From positions 1 through 39,458 of the IMG/VR virus record IMGVR_UViG_3300049259_000286: a stretch of DNA of 39,458 nucleotides; one strand, given 5' to 3'. Made by a program: the position numbers and the translations under genes. This DNA is from a virus. Shown in pieces: positions 6,415 through 13,910 of this stretch. The notes under the pieces are model-generated. The model saw only the letters and a list, made by a program, of their open reading frames with translations. It was not told where the DNA came from and did not search any database. Position 1 is the stretch's first letter. Each line of letters starts with the position of its first letter.

Positions 6415-6660
6415 TCACGTGATCACCTGCCGTCCGGCCACGGATACCTGCCGGTTCTCATCCAGGGAGAACGTCAGCTCCACGCGCCTGCCGTTCAGCT
6501 CAGCCGGGGCGTGATCGTCTTGCACCTGGTACCACTGCGCGCCAGGGTTCCAGGGGCGGTCCGGCTGCGGGGGTCCGGTGATCCGCATGCCGTCCGGCCA
6601 CGTCAGCCCGGCATCCATCAGCTCATCGGAGATCAGCACCCAGTACACCGCGCTCACCAT
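6415..6660 (-). CDS. Unknown 81-residue protein
   Basis: Reads MVSAVYWVLISDELMDAGLT at the N-terminus and ends in a beta-rich segment (RRVELTFSLDENRQVSVAGR). It overlaps the upstream gene by seven bases, so it is part of the leftward chain of tiny genes within the sugar cassette. There is no clear membrane span and no recognised motif. Codon use fits the neighbouring genes, which supports it as real. Function not assigned. Confidence 0.65.
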   Translation of the reverse strand: MVSAVYWVLISDELMDAGLTWPDGMRITGPPQPDRPWNPGAQWYQVQDDHAPAELNGRRVELTFSLDENRQVSVAGRQVIT

Positions 6661-6956
6661 GACTCCCCGGGCAGGCAGTCCAGCGGGATGTCACGCGGTT
6701 CCGCCCGTGCGGCGTCGCACCGCGAGTGGTCGTGCGGTACCGGGGGGACCGGATGGTACTCATTCCAGTGCCGGCTGCCGCGCTCGTCCAGCGCGTAGCA
6801 GAAGACCCGGGCGTACGGCGGGTCCGCCTGGTAGAACTCCGCCCGGTAGGTCATGCGGGGGAACCCGTGCTCAGCCAGCCAGATGGCCCGTGCCCGCCAG
6901 CGCTCGTCCTGCGGGTCGCCGTCCCTGATGTCCCATACGATCAGCGGGGTGCTCAT
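6654..6956 (-). CDS. Unknown 100-residue protein
   Basis: Starts at the ATG that overlaps the upstream stop as ATGA, reading MSTPLIVWDIRDGDPQDERW. It contains RARAIWLAEHGFPRMTYRAE and FCYALDERGSRHWNEYHPVP, so it is rich in aromatic residues and charge. I do not recognise a family. It is one of a string of small coupled genes between glycosyltransferases; such small soluble proteins are common accessory genes in actinobacterial phages. Confidence 0.65.
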   Translation of the reverse strand: MSTPLIVWDIRDGDPQDERWRARAIWLAEHGFPRMTYRAEFYQADPPYARVFCYALDERGSRHWNEYHPVPPVPHDHSRCDAARAEPRDIPLDCLPGESW

Positions 6957-7243
6957 TCCGCGGTCATCCAGCCCGGCAGGCTCACGTCCCCGGCTGCCGG
7001 GATGGCGCCCGCGGGGTACGGCCCGGCCCACCAGCCCGCTTCCAGGGTACTGACATTGACGCCCCAGAACTTCCCGCACAGCGCGCAGTGCCCGGCCAGC
7101 CGGTTCGGCGGCAGGTCGTGCACCGGGTTCAGCTGCCCGCAGTGCACCGGGCACACGGCCTCGCCGACCGCGGAGTAGGCGGATGACCAGGCCGCGTCGA
7201 TAGCCGGGCCGTGCTGCGGGCCGTCCTTGCGCCTGCTAGCCAT
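6953..7243 (-). CDS. Small zinc-ribbon-like protein
   Basis: The 96-residue protein contains CPVHCGQ followed by HCALCGKFWG about 20 residues later. These paired Cys motifs could bind one zinc ion. The rest is low-complexity, with Trp/Pro near the C-terminus (AGWWAGPYPAG). It overlaps the upstream glycosyltransferase by eight bases and the downstream gene by ATGA. Metal binding is inferred from the Cys spacing; the role is unknown. Confidence 0.65.
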   Translation of the reverse strand: MASRRKDGPQHGPAIDAAWSSAYSAVGEAVCPVHCGQLNPVHDLPPNRLAGHCALCGKFWGVNVSTLEAGWWAGPYPAGAIPAAGDVSLPGWMTAE

Positions 7244-7970
7244 GCGGCCACACCTCCGGGATATTCAGGTTCCGGTTGAACGCGGCCAGGCCGGCCTCGG
7301 TAAACCGCGTCCCGCCCAGCTTGGCGATGTCGTCGTTGAGCCCGCCCGGCCCCTCGCGCCGGGAGTAGGCGTGCCAGGCCGCCAGGTCCGCCGCGGTGCG
7401 CGCGTAGCTGCGGGCGTAGGTCTCGTCGTGCGCCGCGCCCAGGGTGTAGTGATGGTGCGGCAGCAGCACCTCGTGCAGGTACCTGATCCCGCATGCCCGG
7501 CCCCAGGCCATCCAGGCGACATCCACGTACATGTGGCTGATCTCCGGCGGCCCGAAGTAGCCCAGCTTCCGCACCACCTCGGACCGCATGAAGATGTGGC
7601 AGCACAGCGAGCCGGGCTCGCGCGGGTACAGGTCGTTGCAGAAGGCGAACGGGTACGCGGCCGTGGCCGCCATCACCGCCTCGTCCCAGCCGGGCGTCTG
7701 GCAGGTGTTGTCGTCGCCGATGTGGCCGACAACGGCGAACTCGCCCAGCGTCATCAGGGCCAGGTGGTTGACCCAGGCGGTGACGTACCGCAGCCCGTCC
7801 TGGATCACGTAGGCCGGCCCGGCCGGGTACTGATCGCGGGCCGGGTCGTCGGCGTCGACACCGACGATCAGCGTGGTCTCCCCGGGCGTGCAGGTGACCT
7901 TCATCGACTCCCACAGCCGGGCCGTGTTGCGCGGCCGGCGGCTGGGCACGAGCAGCCCGAGCGGTCTCAT
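7236..7970 (-). CDS. GT-A fold glycosyltransferase-like protein
   Basis: The 244-residue protein begins MRPLGLLVPSRRPRNTARLW, a typical first strand of nucleotide-diphospho-sugar transferases. It has a DxD-type site in VVGHIGDDNTCQTPGWDEAV, and conserved-looking segments FCNDLY and HIFMRSEVVRKLGYFGPPEI that resemble the acceptor side of GT2 enzymes. It would use an NDP-sugar and a divalent metal. The start overlaps the stop of the small membrane protein upstream (ATGA). Acceptor and sugar are unknown; context suggests virion or cell-envelope glycans. Confidence 0.75.
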   Translation of the reverse strand: MRPLGLLVPSRRPRNTARLWESMKVTCTPGETTLIVGVDADDPARDQYPAGPAYVIQDGLRYVTAWVNHLALMTLGEFAVVGHIGDDNTCQTPGWDEAVMAATAAYPFAFCNDLYPREPGSLCCHIFMRSEVVRKLGYFGPPEISHMYVDVAWMAWGRACGIRYLHEVLLPHHHYTLGAAHDETYARSYARTAADLAAWHAYSRREGPGGLNDDIAKLGGTRFTEAGLAAFNRNLNIPEVWPHG

Positions 7971-8083
7971 GATCCTCCTGTCACGAGCAGCGCGACCAGG
8001 ACGGCCACGGTGACGGCCAGCACTGCGACAGCCCAGAGCAGGCCATTGAGAAGGCACCCGACCTGACGCCCGAAATCGTCCAT
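7967..8083 (-). CDS. 38-residue single-span membrane protein
   Basis: This tiny frame reads MDDFGRQVGCLL followed by one hydrophobic helix (WAVAVLAVTVAVLVALLV). It is linked by ATGA overlaps to the genes on both sides, which is strong support for translation despite its size. One membrane span with a short N-terminal tail could make it a membrane anchor or a tiny holin-like protein. The position inside a glycosyltransferase cluster favours an anchor, but this is a guess. Confidence 0.6.
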   Translation of the reverse strand: MDDFGRQVGCLLNGLLWAVAVLAVTVAVLVALLVTGGS

Positions 8084-8316
8084 CAGCGGGCCTTCGCCCT
8101 GGTTGCGGCGCGCAGCAGCTGGAGCAGGTCCAGGCCGCGTCCGGGGCCGCCCAGGTAGCCGGCGAGATCAGGCCACCTGCGGATGCCGAGCCGGGTGAAA
8201 CAGCCCTGGCACAGCCGGGCCGAGCAGCCGTCCTCCAGGGTCACCTGGACCTGGGCTGTACCGCCGTGAGCGCACTCCAGCAGCAGCTCGTGCCGGGTGA
8301 AATCCGCGCAGGTCAC
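8083..8316 (-). CDS. Small Cys-containing protein, possible zinc binder
   Basis: GTG start after GAGGAGAGG. The 77-residue protein contains LLECAHGGTAQVQV and later ARLCQGCFTRLGIRRW, so a CxH...CxxC arrangement could hold zinc. The C-terminus is helical and basic (LLQLLRAATRAKAR). It overlaps the tiny membrane gene downstream by ATGA. No family recognised; a small nucleic-acid or protein-binding zinc module is possible. Confidence 0.6.
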   Translation of the reverse strand: MTCADFTRHELLLECAHGGTAQVQVTLEDGCSARLCQGCFTRLGIRRWPDLAGYLGGPGRGLDLLQLLRAATRAKAR

Positions 8317-8331
8317 CAGCTGATCCTCTCC

Positions 8332-9054
8332 TCAGTGCCCGAGCACAGCCAGCCACGGGTAGGACGGCAGCTCCGGCAGCGGGCCGGGCAGCGGCTGCCT
8401 GCCGGTCTTGAACGTATCGGCCGAGGACTCCCGGTACCAGTACAGCGGCTCGGGCACCCAGACCTCGGTCCTGACCCGCCCGGTCGCGCGCACCGCCTCG
8501 GCCCAGCGGCGCTCGGCCTCGTACCCGCCGCTCCACGGGCCGAGCAGGGCCAGCTCCCGGCGGATCGGGTTCTTCTCGGACAGGTCCCGGATCAGCTGGC
8601 CGTCGCCCGCCGCGCCCCAGCAGCCGTGCCGCAGCGAGTGCGAGACCGGGATCTGCTCCTGGCCGTCCCTGGTCCACCGGACGGGGTAGCCGACGAAATC
8701 GGGGCGTCCGGCCAGCGCGGACCAGATCCACGCCAGGTAACCCGGGCCGGGCAGGTCATCGTCATCGATGCAGGAGACGTACTGCGCCCGCGAGGCCCGC
8801 ATCAGCACGCCGGTCTTGTCGCCGTAGGGCAGCTCCAGGTTGTCCCGGTACACGATCGCGCCCATCCGGCCGATCGCGCCCGGCCCGAGCAGCTCGGCAC
8901 GCTGGCGGTCCAGCTCGGCCAGCAGCCCGCACAGCAGCGCGTGCCGGTGCGGGATGGAGGTGATCAGGATGTCCCACAGCGGCGGGCACCCGGCCTCGCA
9001 GTCCCGGTACAGTTCGCAGCGCCGGTCCAGGCGGCAGGCGTCCCCGCAGTTCAC
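8332..9054 (-). CDS. GT-A fold glycosyltransferase with Cys-rich N-terminus
   Basis: The 240-residue protein begins with closely spaced Cys residues (MNCGDACRLDRRCELYRDC), then a GT2-like core: WDILITSIPHRHALL, a short acceptor loop, GDKTGVLMRASRAQYVSC and the metal-binding IDDDDLPGPGYLAWIW. The Cys cluster may bind zinc or form a disulphide-rich cap and is unusual for GT2. It is coupled to the gene upstream by ATGA. It likely transfers a sugar to a phage or host acceptor along with the other transferases in this stretch. Confidence 0.8.
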   Translation of the reverse strand: MNCGDACRLDRRCELYRDCEAGCPPLWDILITSIPHRHALLCGLLAELDRQRAELLGPGAIGRMGAIVYRDNLELPYGDKTGVLMRASRAQYVSCIDDDDLPGPGYLAWIWSALAGRPDFVGYPVRWTRDGQEQIPVSHSLRHGCWGAAGDGQLIRDLSEKNPIRRELALLGPWSGGYEAERRWAEAVRATGRVRTEVWVPEPLYWYRESSADTFKTGRQPLPGPLPELPSYPWLAVLGH

Positions 9055-9275
9055 GGCTCCTCCCAGGCCGGCACGATCGCGGCCACCCGCCGGCCGTGCT
9101 CGGTCAGGAAGCAGGTAACGCCCGCGTCGCGGGCACTGCGGATGGCATGCGCCAGCCCGGTGACATCGCCGATGCCCGCCGGGCGGTCCGGCTCGCAGCC
9201 GAGATCGGTGACGTCGACCTCAGAAGCGAACTCGTAATCCGGCGGGACGTACCAGCGGGGCGGCGGCGGGCTCAT
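9051..9275 (-). CDS. Small protein with an antitoxin-like C-terminus
   Basis: The 74-residue protein has an N-terminal Pro/Tyr-rich strand and then GLAHAIRSARDAGVTCFLTE and HGRRVAAIVPAWEEP. The last part resembles Phd/YefM antitoxins, where a helix is followed by a strand reading xHGRxVAxIVP. No toxin is next to it: both neighbours are coupled small or sugar genes. It may therefore be a structural relative rather than an antitoxin. The Phd comparison is from motif memory only. Confidence 0.6.
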   Translation of the reverse strand: MSPPPPRWYVPPDYEFASEVDVTDLGCEPDRPAGIGDVTGLAHAIRSARDAGVTCFLTEHGRRVAAIVPAWEEP

Positions 9276-9457
9276 GCCGCGCTCCCGGCCGGCGGCCCGA
9301 AGCCGAGTTCCTCCAGCACCCGGAACTCCGGCGCCTGCGGGTCCAGGTCCCCGTCCTGCTCGTTGTCAGCGTGCAGGAAGCCGAGCGCGTACCCGAGCCG
9401 GACCGCCCGGGTGCTGTGCTCGTCCATGAGCATGGTCAGCTTCTCCAGCTCGGTCAT
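9272..9457 (-). CDS. Unknown 61-residue acidic protein
   Basis: Reads MTELEKLTMLMDEHSTRAVR and then LGYALGFLHADNEQDGDLDP. It is helical, acidic and soluble. It starts by ATGA overlap with the upstream gene and ends by ATGA overlap with the downstream one, so translation is well supported although no family is known. The HADNEQDGDLD stretch is Asp-rich but does not form a recognisable EF-hand. Confidence 0.6.
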   Translation of the reverse strand: MTELEKLTMLMDEHSTRAVRLGYALGFLHADNEQDGDLDPQAPEFRVLEELGFGPPAGSAA

Positions 9458-10152
9458 GATGCTCCTGTCCGCTCAGTGCGGATCTGCTCTGCTTCGGCTG
9501 CGAACAGGTCCAGCGACGGCCACCCAGGGCGCATGTCACGGACGCGCGGGGAGCCCAGCCCGATCCACAGCTCCGCGTCGAACCGGTTAGCGGCGGGGGG
9601 CCGTCCCAGGCGTGCCGCGTAACCCGCGCTGGACCACCAGAAATTGCCGCCGAACATGGGGACGCGCCGGTACCGCCAGGACTGGACCTGCCGCACGAAC
9701 ACCGGATTGAACCGCTCCGGGTCCAGCCAGCAGCACCCTGCCGCGTCGAACTCGGCCAGTGAGCTGACACACTCCTGCCATCCGGTCAGCAGCTCAGCAG
9801 TCATCGCCCGCCGCCACGCTGCCACGAACACCGATTCGTCGCTCAGGTCCACAGGGTGGGTGACGCCCTTAGCGTGTGCATAGAACACCGGTTCCCAGGC
9901 GGGAGCATGCCGTGCCCACCGGTACAGGGCCGCCAGGGTGATCTGCTCCCAGCCCTTGTTCGCCTCGGTGAGGTGGCAGCCGGGCAAGGCTCCAGCCAGC
10001 CAGATCCTGGCTTCACGGCGGTCTGCGGCCGGGCCAGCCAGCCCGACTGTCACATCCCAGTCGATGCCCGTATCCCGCAGGGCTGCTACGTGCTCCGCAA
10101 GAATCGGACGCCAAGCTGGAGACCCGCACCAGACATGGTAAAAGTGCTGCAT
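9454..10152 (-). CDS. Glycosyltransferase-like protein (YAHAKGV / FGGNFWW family)
   Basis: The 232-residue protein starts MQHFYHVWCGSPAWRPILAE. It carries FYAHAKGVTHP, a following WRRAMTAELLTGW segment, and MFGGNFWWSSAGYAARLG. These recur in a family of putative bacterial glycosyltransferases with a YxHxKG loop and a GNFWW motif. The start was set at the ATG next to the upstream stop, because upstream in-frame sequence is low-complexity. It most likely uses a nucleotide sugar; the lack of an obvious DxD leaves the mechanism open. Confidence 0.65.
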   Translation of the reverse strand: MQHFYHVWCGSPAWRPILAEHVAALRDTGIDWDVTVGLAGPAADRREARIWLAGALPGCHLTEANKGWEQITLAALYRWARHAPAWEPVFYAHAKGVTHPVDLSDESVFVAAWRRAMTAELLTGWQECVSSLAEFDAAGCCWLDPERFNPVFVRQVQSWRYRRVPMFGGNFWWSSAGYAARLGRPPAANRFDAELWIGLGSPRVRDMRPGWPSLDLFAAEAEQIRTERTGAS

Positions 10153-10153
10153 A

Positions 10154-10525
10154 CTACGGCGTTTCTTGTGCCACGTGCTGCACGGTGAGCGTAACCGTAT
10201 CGGAGCCGGGACCATCCAGCGCGATACCGGCCCGGACATAGCGAGCCGGCTCGGGAGCGCCCGCCGGGGCGAGGAAGATGACCCCCGTACTATTCGCCGT
10301 TCCCGTGCTGATGGTGAACCAGGTGGAGCCATCTAGCGATGCTTGTACGGCGATGTTGCTCATAACGTTGTTCGGATTCGTTACGTTGAACACGCTTGCA
10401 TGCGCGCCCATAACCCGTCGCCAGTCCACGGCCGGGGACCAGTTCATCGGGCCGAACCCGGACGATCCTGGCTGGGTAAACGCAGATCCGTTGAATGAAT
10501 CGAGAGGATCGGTCCAGGTAGTCAT
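10154..10525 (-). CDS. Beta-sandwich, discoidin-like small structural protein
   Basis: The 123-residue protein starts MTTWTDPLDSFNGSAFTQPG after an AGAAGGGG site. It has a jelly-roll-like pattern with alternating hydrophobic strands: MSNIAVQASLDGSTWFTIST, YVRAGIALDGPG, DTVTLTVQHVAQETP. The 'QASLDGSTWF' piece is typical of F5/8-C (discoidin) or phage carbohydrate-binding decoration domains. Sitting among sugar genes it may bind or display glycans on the virion. The domain call is tentative. Confidence 0.55.
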   Translation of the reverse strand: MTTWTDPLDSFNGSAFTQPGSSGFGPMNWSPAVDWRRVMGAHASVFNVTNPNNVMSNIAVQASLDGSTWFTISTGTANSTGVIFLAPAGAPEPARYVRAGIALDGPGSDTVTLTVQHVAQETP

Positions 10526-10577
10526 GCTAGTGCCCCTTCTACTGACGGTATTTCGTTTCCTGGGAGTATCCGGCGGC

Positions 10578-11153
10578 TCACAACAGCCTGGCATTCTCCG
10601 GCAGCCTGGTCGTGTCGGTCTCGTACGCCTGGCCGGAGCGCGGCCCCCGGGTGAACACCAGGACACGGGTGTCCTCCACGGCCCGCCAGGCATGCGGGAT
10701 GCCGGCCGCCTCGGTCACCAGGGAACCGGCTGGGTAGTGAGCGATGTGCCTGCCGTCGTCCTCGGTCCAGGCAAAGGTCATCCGGCCGCTCACTACATAG
10801 GTCCACTGGGTAGTCCGGGCGTGAACGTGATTGCCCCGGATTTTCCCGGCCTTCGTGAAGATCTCGGTCACGGCATCGACCTGGCCGAGCAGGTCCTGGA
10901 TCACCCCGCGCTCGTCCTCGAACCGGTCGCGGCCGTTCGAGGCGGCTTCGGCCGGAGATTCCGGCGCCCGGTAGGTGATCATCTCCACGCCGGCGAGGAT
11001 GGCCCGCTTGAGGGATTCAAGCTGGGCCTCGGCCAGCTCGTCATCACCGAGGGCGTCGCCGTAGTCGTTCTTGATCACATCCCAGACAGCCCAGCCGGAA
11101 GCGTACCCGGCTGCCTCCAGGGCGGCGTCGTCGGGGTAGGCGGTGTCAGCCAC
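10578..11153 (-). CDS. Cupin-domain protein, possible sugar-modifying enzyme
   Basis: The 191-residue protein (GTG start reading VADTAYPDDAALEAAG, overlapping the methyltransferase stop by eight bases) has a helical N-terminal half. A C-terminal cupin follows with metal-ligand-like GNHVHARTTQWTYVVSGRM, a second motif PAGSLVTEAAGIPHAWRAVE, and RVLVFTRGP. Cupins next to NDP-sugar epimerases and C-methyltransferases are often ketoisomerases or epimerases of deoxysugars. That role is inferred from context; a metal-binding sensor is also possible. Confidence 0.7.
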   Translation of the reverse strand: MADTAYPDDAALEAAGYASGWAVWDVIKNDYGDALGDDELAEAQLESLKRAILAGVEMITYRAPESPAEAASNGRDRFEDERGVIQDLLGQVDAVTEIFTKAGKIRGNHVHARTTQWTYVVSGRMTFAWTEDDGRHIAHYPAGSLVTEAAGIPHAWRAVEDTRVLVFTRGPRSGQAYETDTTRLPENARLL

Positions 11154-12273
11154 GGTAGAGCCTCGCTTCCGGCAGCGGCACGATGAACGCCCCTTCGTAT
11201 CCGGCCGCGCGCAGCTTGGGCACCACGTCAGCGGCCACATGCCAGCAGAACAGCAGCGCGTGCGGCGGCTGGTCGGCGATCAGCTTAGCCTCGTCTGCCA
11301 CCGGGATCCTGGTGCCCGGCATGACCATGCCGATCTTGTCGCTGCCAGGCACCTCGCACACCACGCTGACCCAGCGTTCCAGGCCCGCCCAGTGGATCAG
11401 CGTGGTAGCCCGGGTGGCGGCGCCGATGCCGTAGACCGGGCCGTCCTGGCAGACGGTTTCCATCAGCGAGCACAGCCGGTCCCGGGCGAGGTCGGCACGG
11501 GCCTGCAGGCCGCCTGGCAGCGGGACGGCCCAGGCGCGGAACGAGCCGCCGTGCGTGGCGATCATGTCCATCCGGGAGACCGTGAAGCCGTGCATGCCCA
11601 GCAGGTAGCTCAGCGAGGCCGGGCTGTAATAGCGCAGGTGCTCGTGGTACACCGTGTCGACCTGCAGCCCGGCTGCCACCGAGGCCCAGTCGTGGTTCTC
11701 GGTGATGAACATCCCGCCCGGCGCCAGCAGCATCTCCACCGCCGACATGAACTCATGCTGGCTGCCCGCGTGCGCCAGCACGTTCGACGCGGTGATGACC
11801 TTCGCCTGGCCGAGGGCCAGCAGGGTGTCCTCGGCCACCGGGCGGGACCAGAACGCCTGCGCCACCGGGATGCCCTTCGCCCGGCACCTGCGGGCCTGGC
11901 CGGTGGGCTCGATGGCCAGCACCCGGACCCGCGGCCGGAGCTGGCTGACCGCGGCCAGGAACGTGCCGTCGTTGGCGCCGATGTCCACGATCAGCTCGCC
12001 GTCGTCCAGGTGCGGCGCGACCGTGGCCGCCAGCTCGCCGAAATGCTCGCGCATGGCCCGCGTGCTGCCGGTCGTGTACGGGTGGTCCCCGGGGAACACC
12101 TCGGCCCGGTCCACGGCGTAGTCCAGCTGGGCCAGGCCGCACTGGATGCATTCGAGCACGGCCAGCGGGTACCGGTTCCCGTCGTCGCGCTCGGCCAGCG
12201 GCTGGCGCCCGAGGTCGAGCGCTAGCCGCAGCGCCTGGCTGCCGCAGCTCTCGCAGACGGTGACTCTAGCCAT
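11146..12273 (-). CDS. SAM-dependent sugar C-methyltransferase (TylC3/NovU-type)
   Basis: The 375-residue protein has the three-part build of deoxysugar C-methyltransferases. The N-terminal zinc domain has CESCGS and CIQCGLAQ. The SAM-binding core has IVDIGANDGTF (motif I) and VITASNVLAHA. A C-terminal domain carries GGSFRAWAV, YGIGAATRATTL and CWHVAADVV. Family members add a methyl to C3 (or C5) of an NDP-4-keto sugar. Length matches the family. It is tightly coupled to the epimerase and cupin genes, so the phage probably makes or modifies a methyl-branched sugar. Confidence 0.85.
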   Translation of the reverse strand: MARVTVCESCGSQALRLALDLGRQPLAERDDGNRYPLAVLECIQCGLAQLDYAVDRAEVFPGDHPYTTGSTRAMREHFGELAATVAPHLDDGELIVDIGANDGTFLAAVSQLRPRVRVLAIEPTGQARRCRAKGIPVAQAFWSRPVAEDTLLALGQAKVITASNVLAHAGSQHEFMSAVEMLLAPGGMFITENHDWASVAAGLQVDTVYHEHLRYYSPASLSYLLGMHGFTVSRMDMIATHGGSFRAWAVPLPGGLQARADLARDRLCSLMETVCQDGPVYGIGAATRATTLIHWAGLERWVSVVCEVPGSDKIGMVMPGTRIPVADEAKLIADQPPHALLFCWHVAADVVPKLRAAGYEGAFIVPLPEARLYRG

Positions 12274-13261
12274 TGGCCCGGTACCAGCTCACCGTCCGGC
12301 GCAGTCCCTCGGCGAACGGGACGGGGCGCACGACGCCGCCCTGCAGCCGGGTCATCTTGCGCATGTCCGGCAGCCGCCTCAGCGGGGAGCCCTCGGGCAG
12401 CCTGCCGGGCTCGATCTTGATCTCCCGGCCGTAGCAGGCCGCCACCTGGACCGCGACATCGGCGATGGAGTGCTCGTCCATGGTGCCGACGTGGTAGACC
12501 TCCGCGCCGTGCGACGGCACCGCGCTGCCCGGGGACAGCAGCAGGTCGAGCTGGTCCACGCAGTCATCGATGTAGCAGAACGAGCGGGTCTCCTGGCCGC
12601 TGCCCTGGATGCGGAACGGGATCACCTCGCCCGCCCGCACCCCGCTGTACAGGGGGTCGTCAGCCAGCGCGTTCATCCGGAGGCAGAACTCGGGAATGAC
12701 GTGCTCGCGGCCCATGTCCGGGCCGTAGACGTTGTGCGGCCGGGCGATGAGCACCCGGTCCAGGACGCCGGCCCGCTGCCAGGCCAGGACAGCCAGCTCG
12801 CACGCGATCTTGCCGCCGCCGTAGCTGTACCGCGGGTTGAGCGGGTCCGGCACGGTCAGCGCGATGTCCTCGGGGGTCGGCACCACGGAGGCCACCTGGT
12901 ACGCCTCGGAGGACGAGACCAGCAGCAGCTCGGGGCAGCCGGTGACGGCGCAGGCGTCCAGCACGTTCAGGATGCCGCGCAGGGCCACGTCGAGCACGGC
13001 GCGCGGCTCGGAATAGAACGTCTGGGTGCCCTGCATGTAGGCCAGGTGCACCACGCTGTCGCAGCCGTGCATGGCCATGGTCACGGCGGCCCCGTTGCGG
13101 ATGTCGCCCTGGAACACCTGGAGCCCTGGCCGGGCCGGGAGCCGGCTGCGCTTCCCCCGGCTGTAATCATCCAGGACACTGACCTCGTGCCCGTCCGCGA
13201 GCAGGCGCTTGACCAGGGCGCTGCCGATGAACCCGGCCCCGCCCGTCACCAGGTATCGCAC
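12266..13261 (-). CDS. NAD-dependent sugar epimerase/dehydratase (extended SDR)
   Basis: The 331-residue protein begins RYLVTGGAGFIGSALVKRLL with the TGxxGxxG nucleotide-binding motif. It has LLVSSSEAYQV and the catalytic YxxxK as YSYGGGK, and a substrate-side ARPHNVYGP. It belongs to the extended SDR family of UDP/dTDP-sugar epimerases and dehydratases, which act through a 4-keto intermediate. It starts with GTG and its Shine-Dalgarno GGAGG lies in one arm of a hairpin. It overlaps the methyltransferase by eight bases, suggesting one sugar pathway. Exact substrate cannot be read from the sequence. Confidence 0.85.
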   Translation of the reverse strand: MRYLVTGGAGFIGSALVKRLLADGHEVSVLDDYSRGKRSRLPARPGLQVFQGDIRNGAAVTMAMHGCDSVVHLAYMQGTQTFYSEPRAVLDVALRGILNVLDACAVTGCPELLLVSSSEAYQVASVVPTPEDIALTVPDPLNPRYSYGGGKIACELAVLAWQRAGVLDRVLIARPHNVYGPDMGREHVIPEFCLRMNALADDPLYSGVRAGEVIPFRIQGSGQETRSFCYIDDCVDQLDLLLSPGSAVPSHGAEVYHVGTMDEHSIADVAVQVAACYGREIKIEPGRLPEGSPLRRLPDMRKMTRLQGGVVRPVPFAEGLRRTVSWYRANG

Positions 13262-13264
13262 AAA

Positions 13265-13291
13265 GACCTCCAGGCAGTGATTGCGGAGGTC
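13265..13291 (-). promoter_or_regulatory. Hairpin occluding the epimerase ribosome-binding site
   Basis: GACCTCC and GGAGGTC form a perfect 7-base-pair stem with a 13-base loop. In the mRNA the 3' arm contains the GGAGG that is the Shine-Dalgarno of the epimerase GTG start, five bases further on. When folded the ribosome site would be hidden, giving a possible translational switch for the three sugar genes that follow. Confidence 0.5.
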
Positions 13292-13346
13292 CCGGCTCCG
13301 GCTCCATCCCCGGCCGCGGGCACCGATGCGCCTAAGCGTACCGAGG

Positions 13347-13910
13347 TCAGGGCACTGATGGCGAGCGGCCGTCAGCCAGGCGGTCCCGATGCCGCCGCCT
13401 GCCGCTCACCTGCCACGTGCCGTGCTCCATTTCCGCGCTGGTGTCACGGGCCTGGCAGTAGCCGGCTAGTTCTTCAAGTTCGGCGGCGGGCCGGGGGAGC
13501 GGCCTGGCGCGGTCGCAGGCGTCCTGGACAGCGAGCGGTCCCGGTGCGGCTGCCTGCTGCTCCGTCCACGGCAGCATCAGCCCGTCTCCCGCTGACCGGG
13601 GGACGATGTGGAGGTGAAGGTGGAACACCGACTGGGTGGCGGCCCGGCCGACTGAGGTCATGATATTGCACGGGTGCAGGCGCCGGAAAGCGGCCAGGGT
13701 GGCGGCCTCTGCCATGACCCGCCCGGTCAGCTCCGGGTCTGCCAGCGCATCGCTGACGTGGCGGCGGGGGACGACGAGCAGGTGCCCCGGGGTAACCGGG
13801 TTCAGCGGCTCGAACCAGGTAACCCCGCCGTGCTCGCCCTCGTGCTCACGGGCGGCGATCAGGCGGCAGAACACGCAGTCAGGCGGGCGCCCCGGATCCT
13901 CGCCGGTCAT
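13347..13910 (-). CDS. HIT-family nucleotide hydrolase/transferase
   Basis: The 187-residue protein has an N-terminal DCVFCRLIAARE, a central NPVTPGHLLVVPRRHVSD and the His-triad motif FHLHLHIVPR. This is the standard arrangement of histidine-triad proteins, which hydrolyse or transfer nucleoside monophosphates. The C-terminal 60 or so residues are an Arg-rich, less ordered extension. In this operon it could clear by-products of nucleotide-sugar chemistry or act on a nucleotide signal. Coupled to the upstream gene by ATGA. Confidence 0.85.
   Translation of the reverse strand: MTGEDPGRPPDCVFCRLIAAREHEGEHGGVTWFEPLNPVTPGHLLVVPRRHVSDALADPELTGRVMAEAATLAAFRRLHPCNIMTSVGRAATQSVFHLHLHIVPRSAGDGLMLPWTEQQAAAPGPLAVQDACDRARPLPRPAAELEELAGYCQARDTSAEMEHGTWQVSGRRRHRDRLADGRSPSVP

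Noticed and set aside
9051-9457. Toxin-antitoxin pair
   Set aside because: The Phd-like C-terminus of the 74-residue protein is suggestive, but the adjacent 61-residue acidic protein has no toxin motif and the genes are simply part of the coupled chain.
12146-13663. Very long plus-strand open frame opposite the epimerase and methyltransferase
   Set aside because: Translation is His/Arg/Gln/Gly-rich without motifs and mirrors the GC-rich third positions of the minus-strand genes, which have clear family motifs and ribosome sites.
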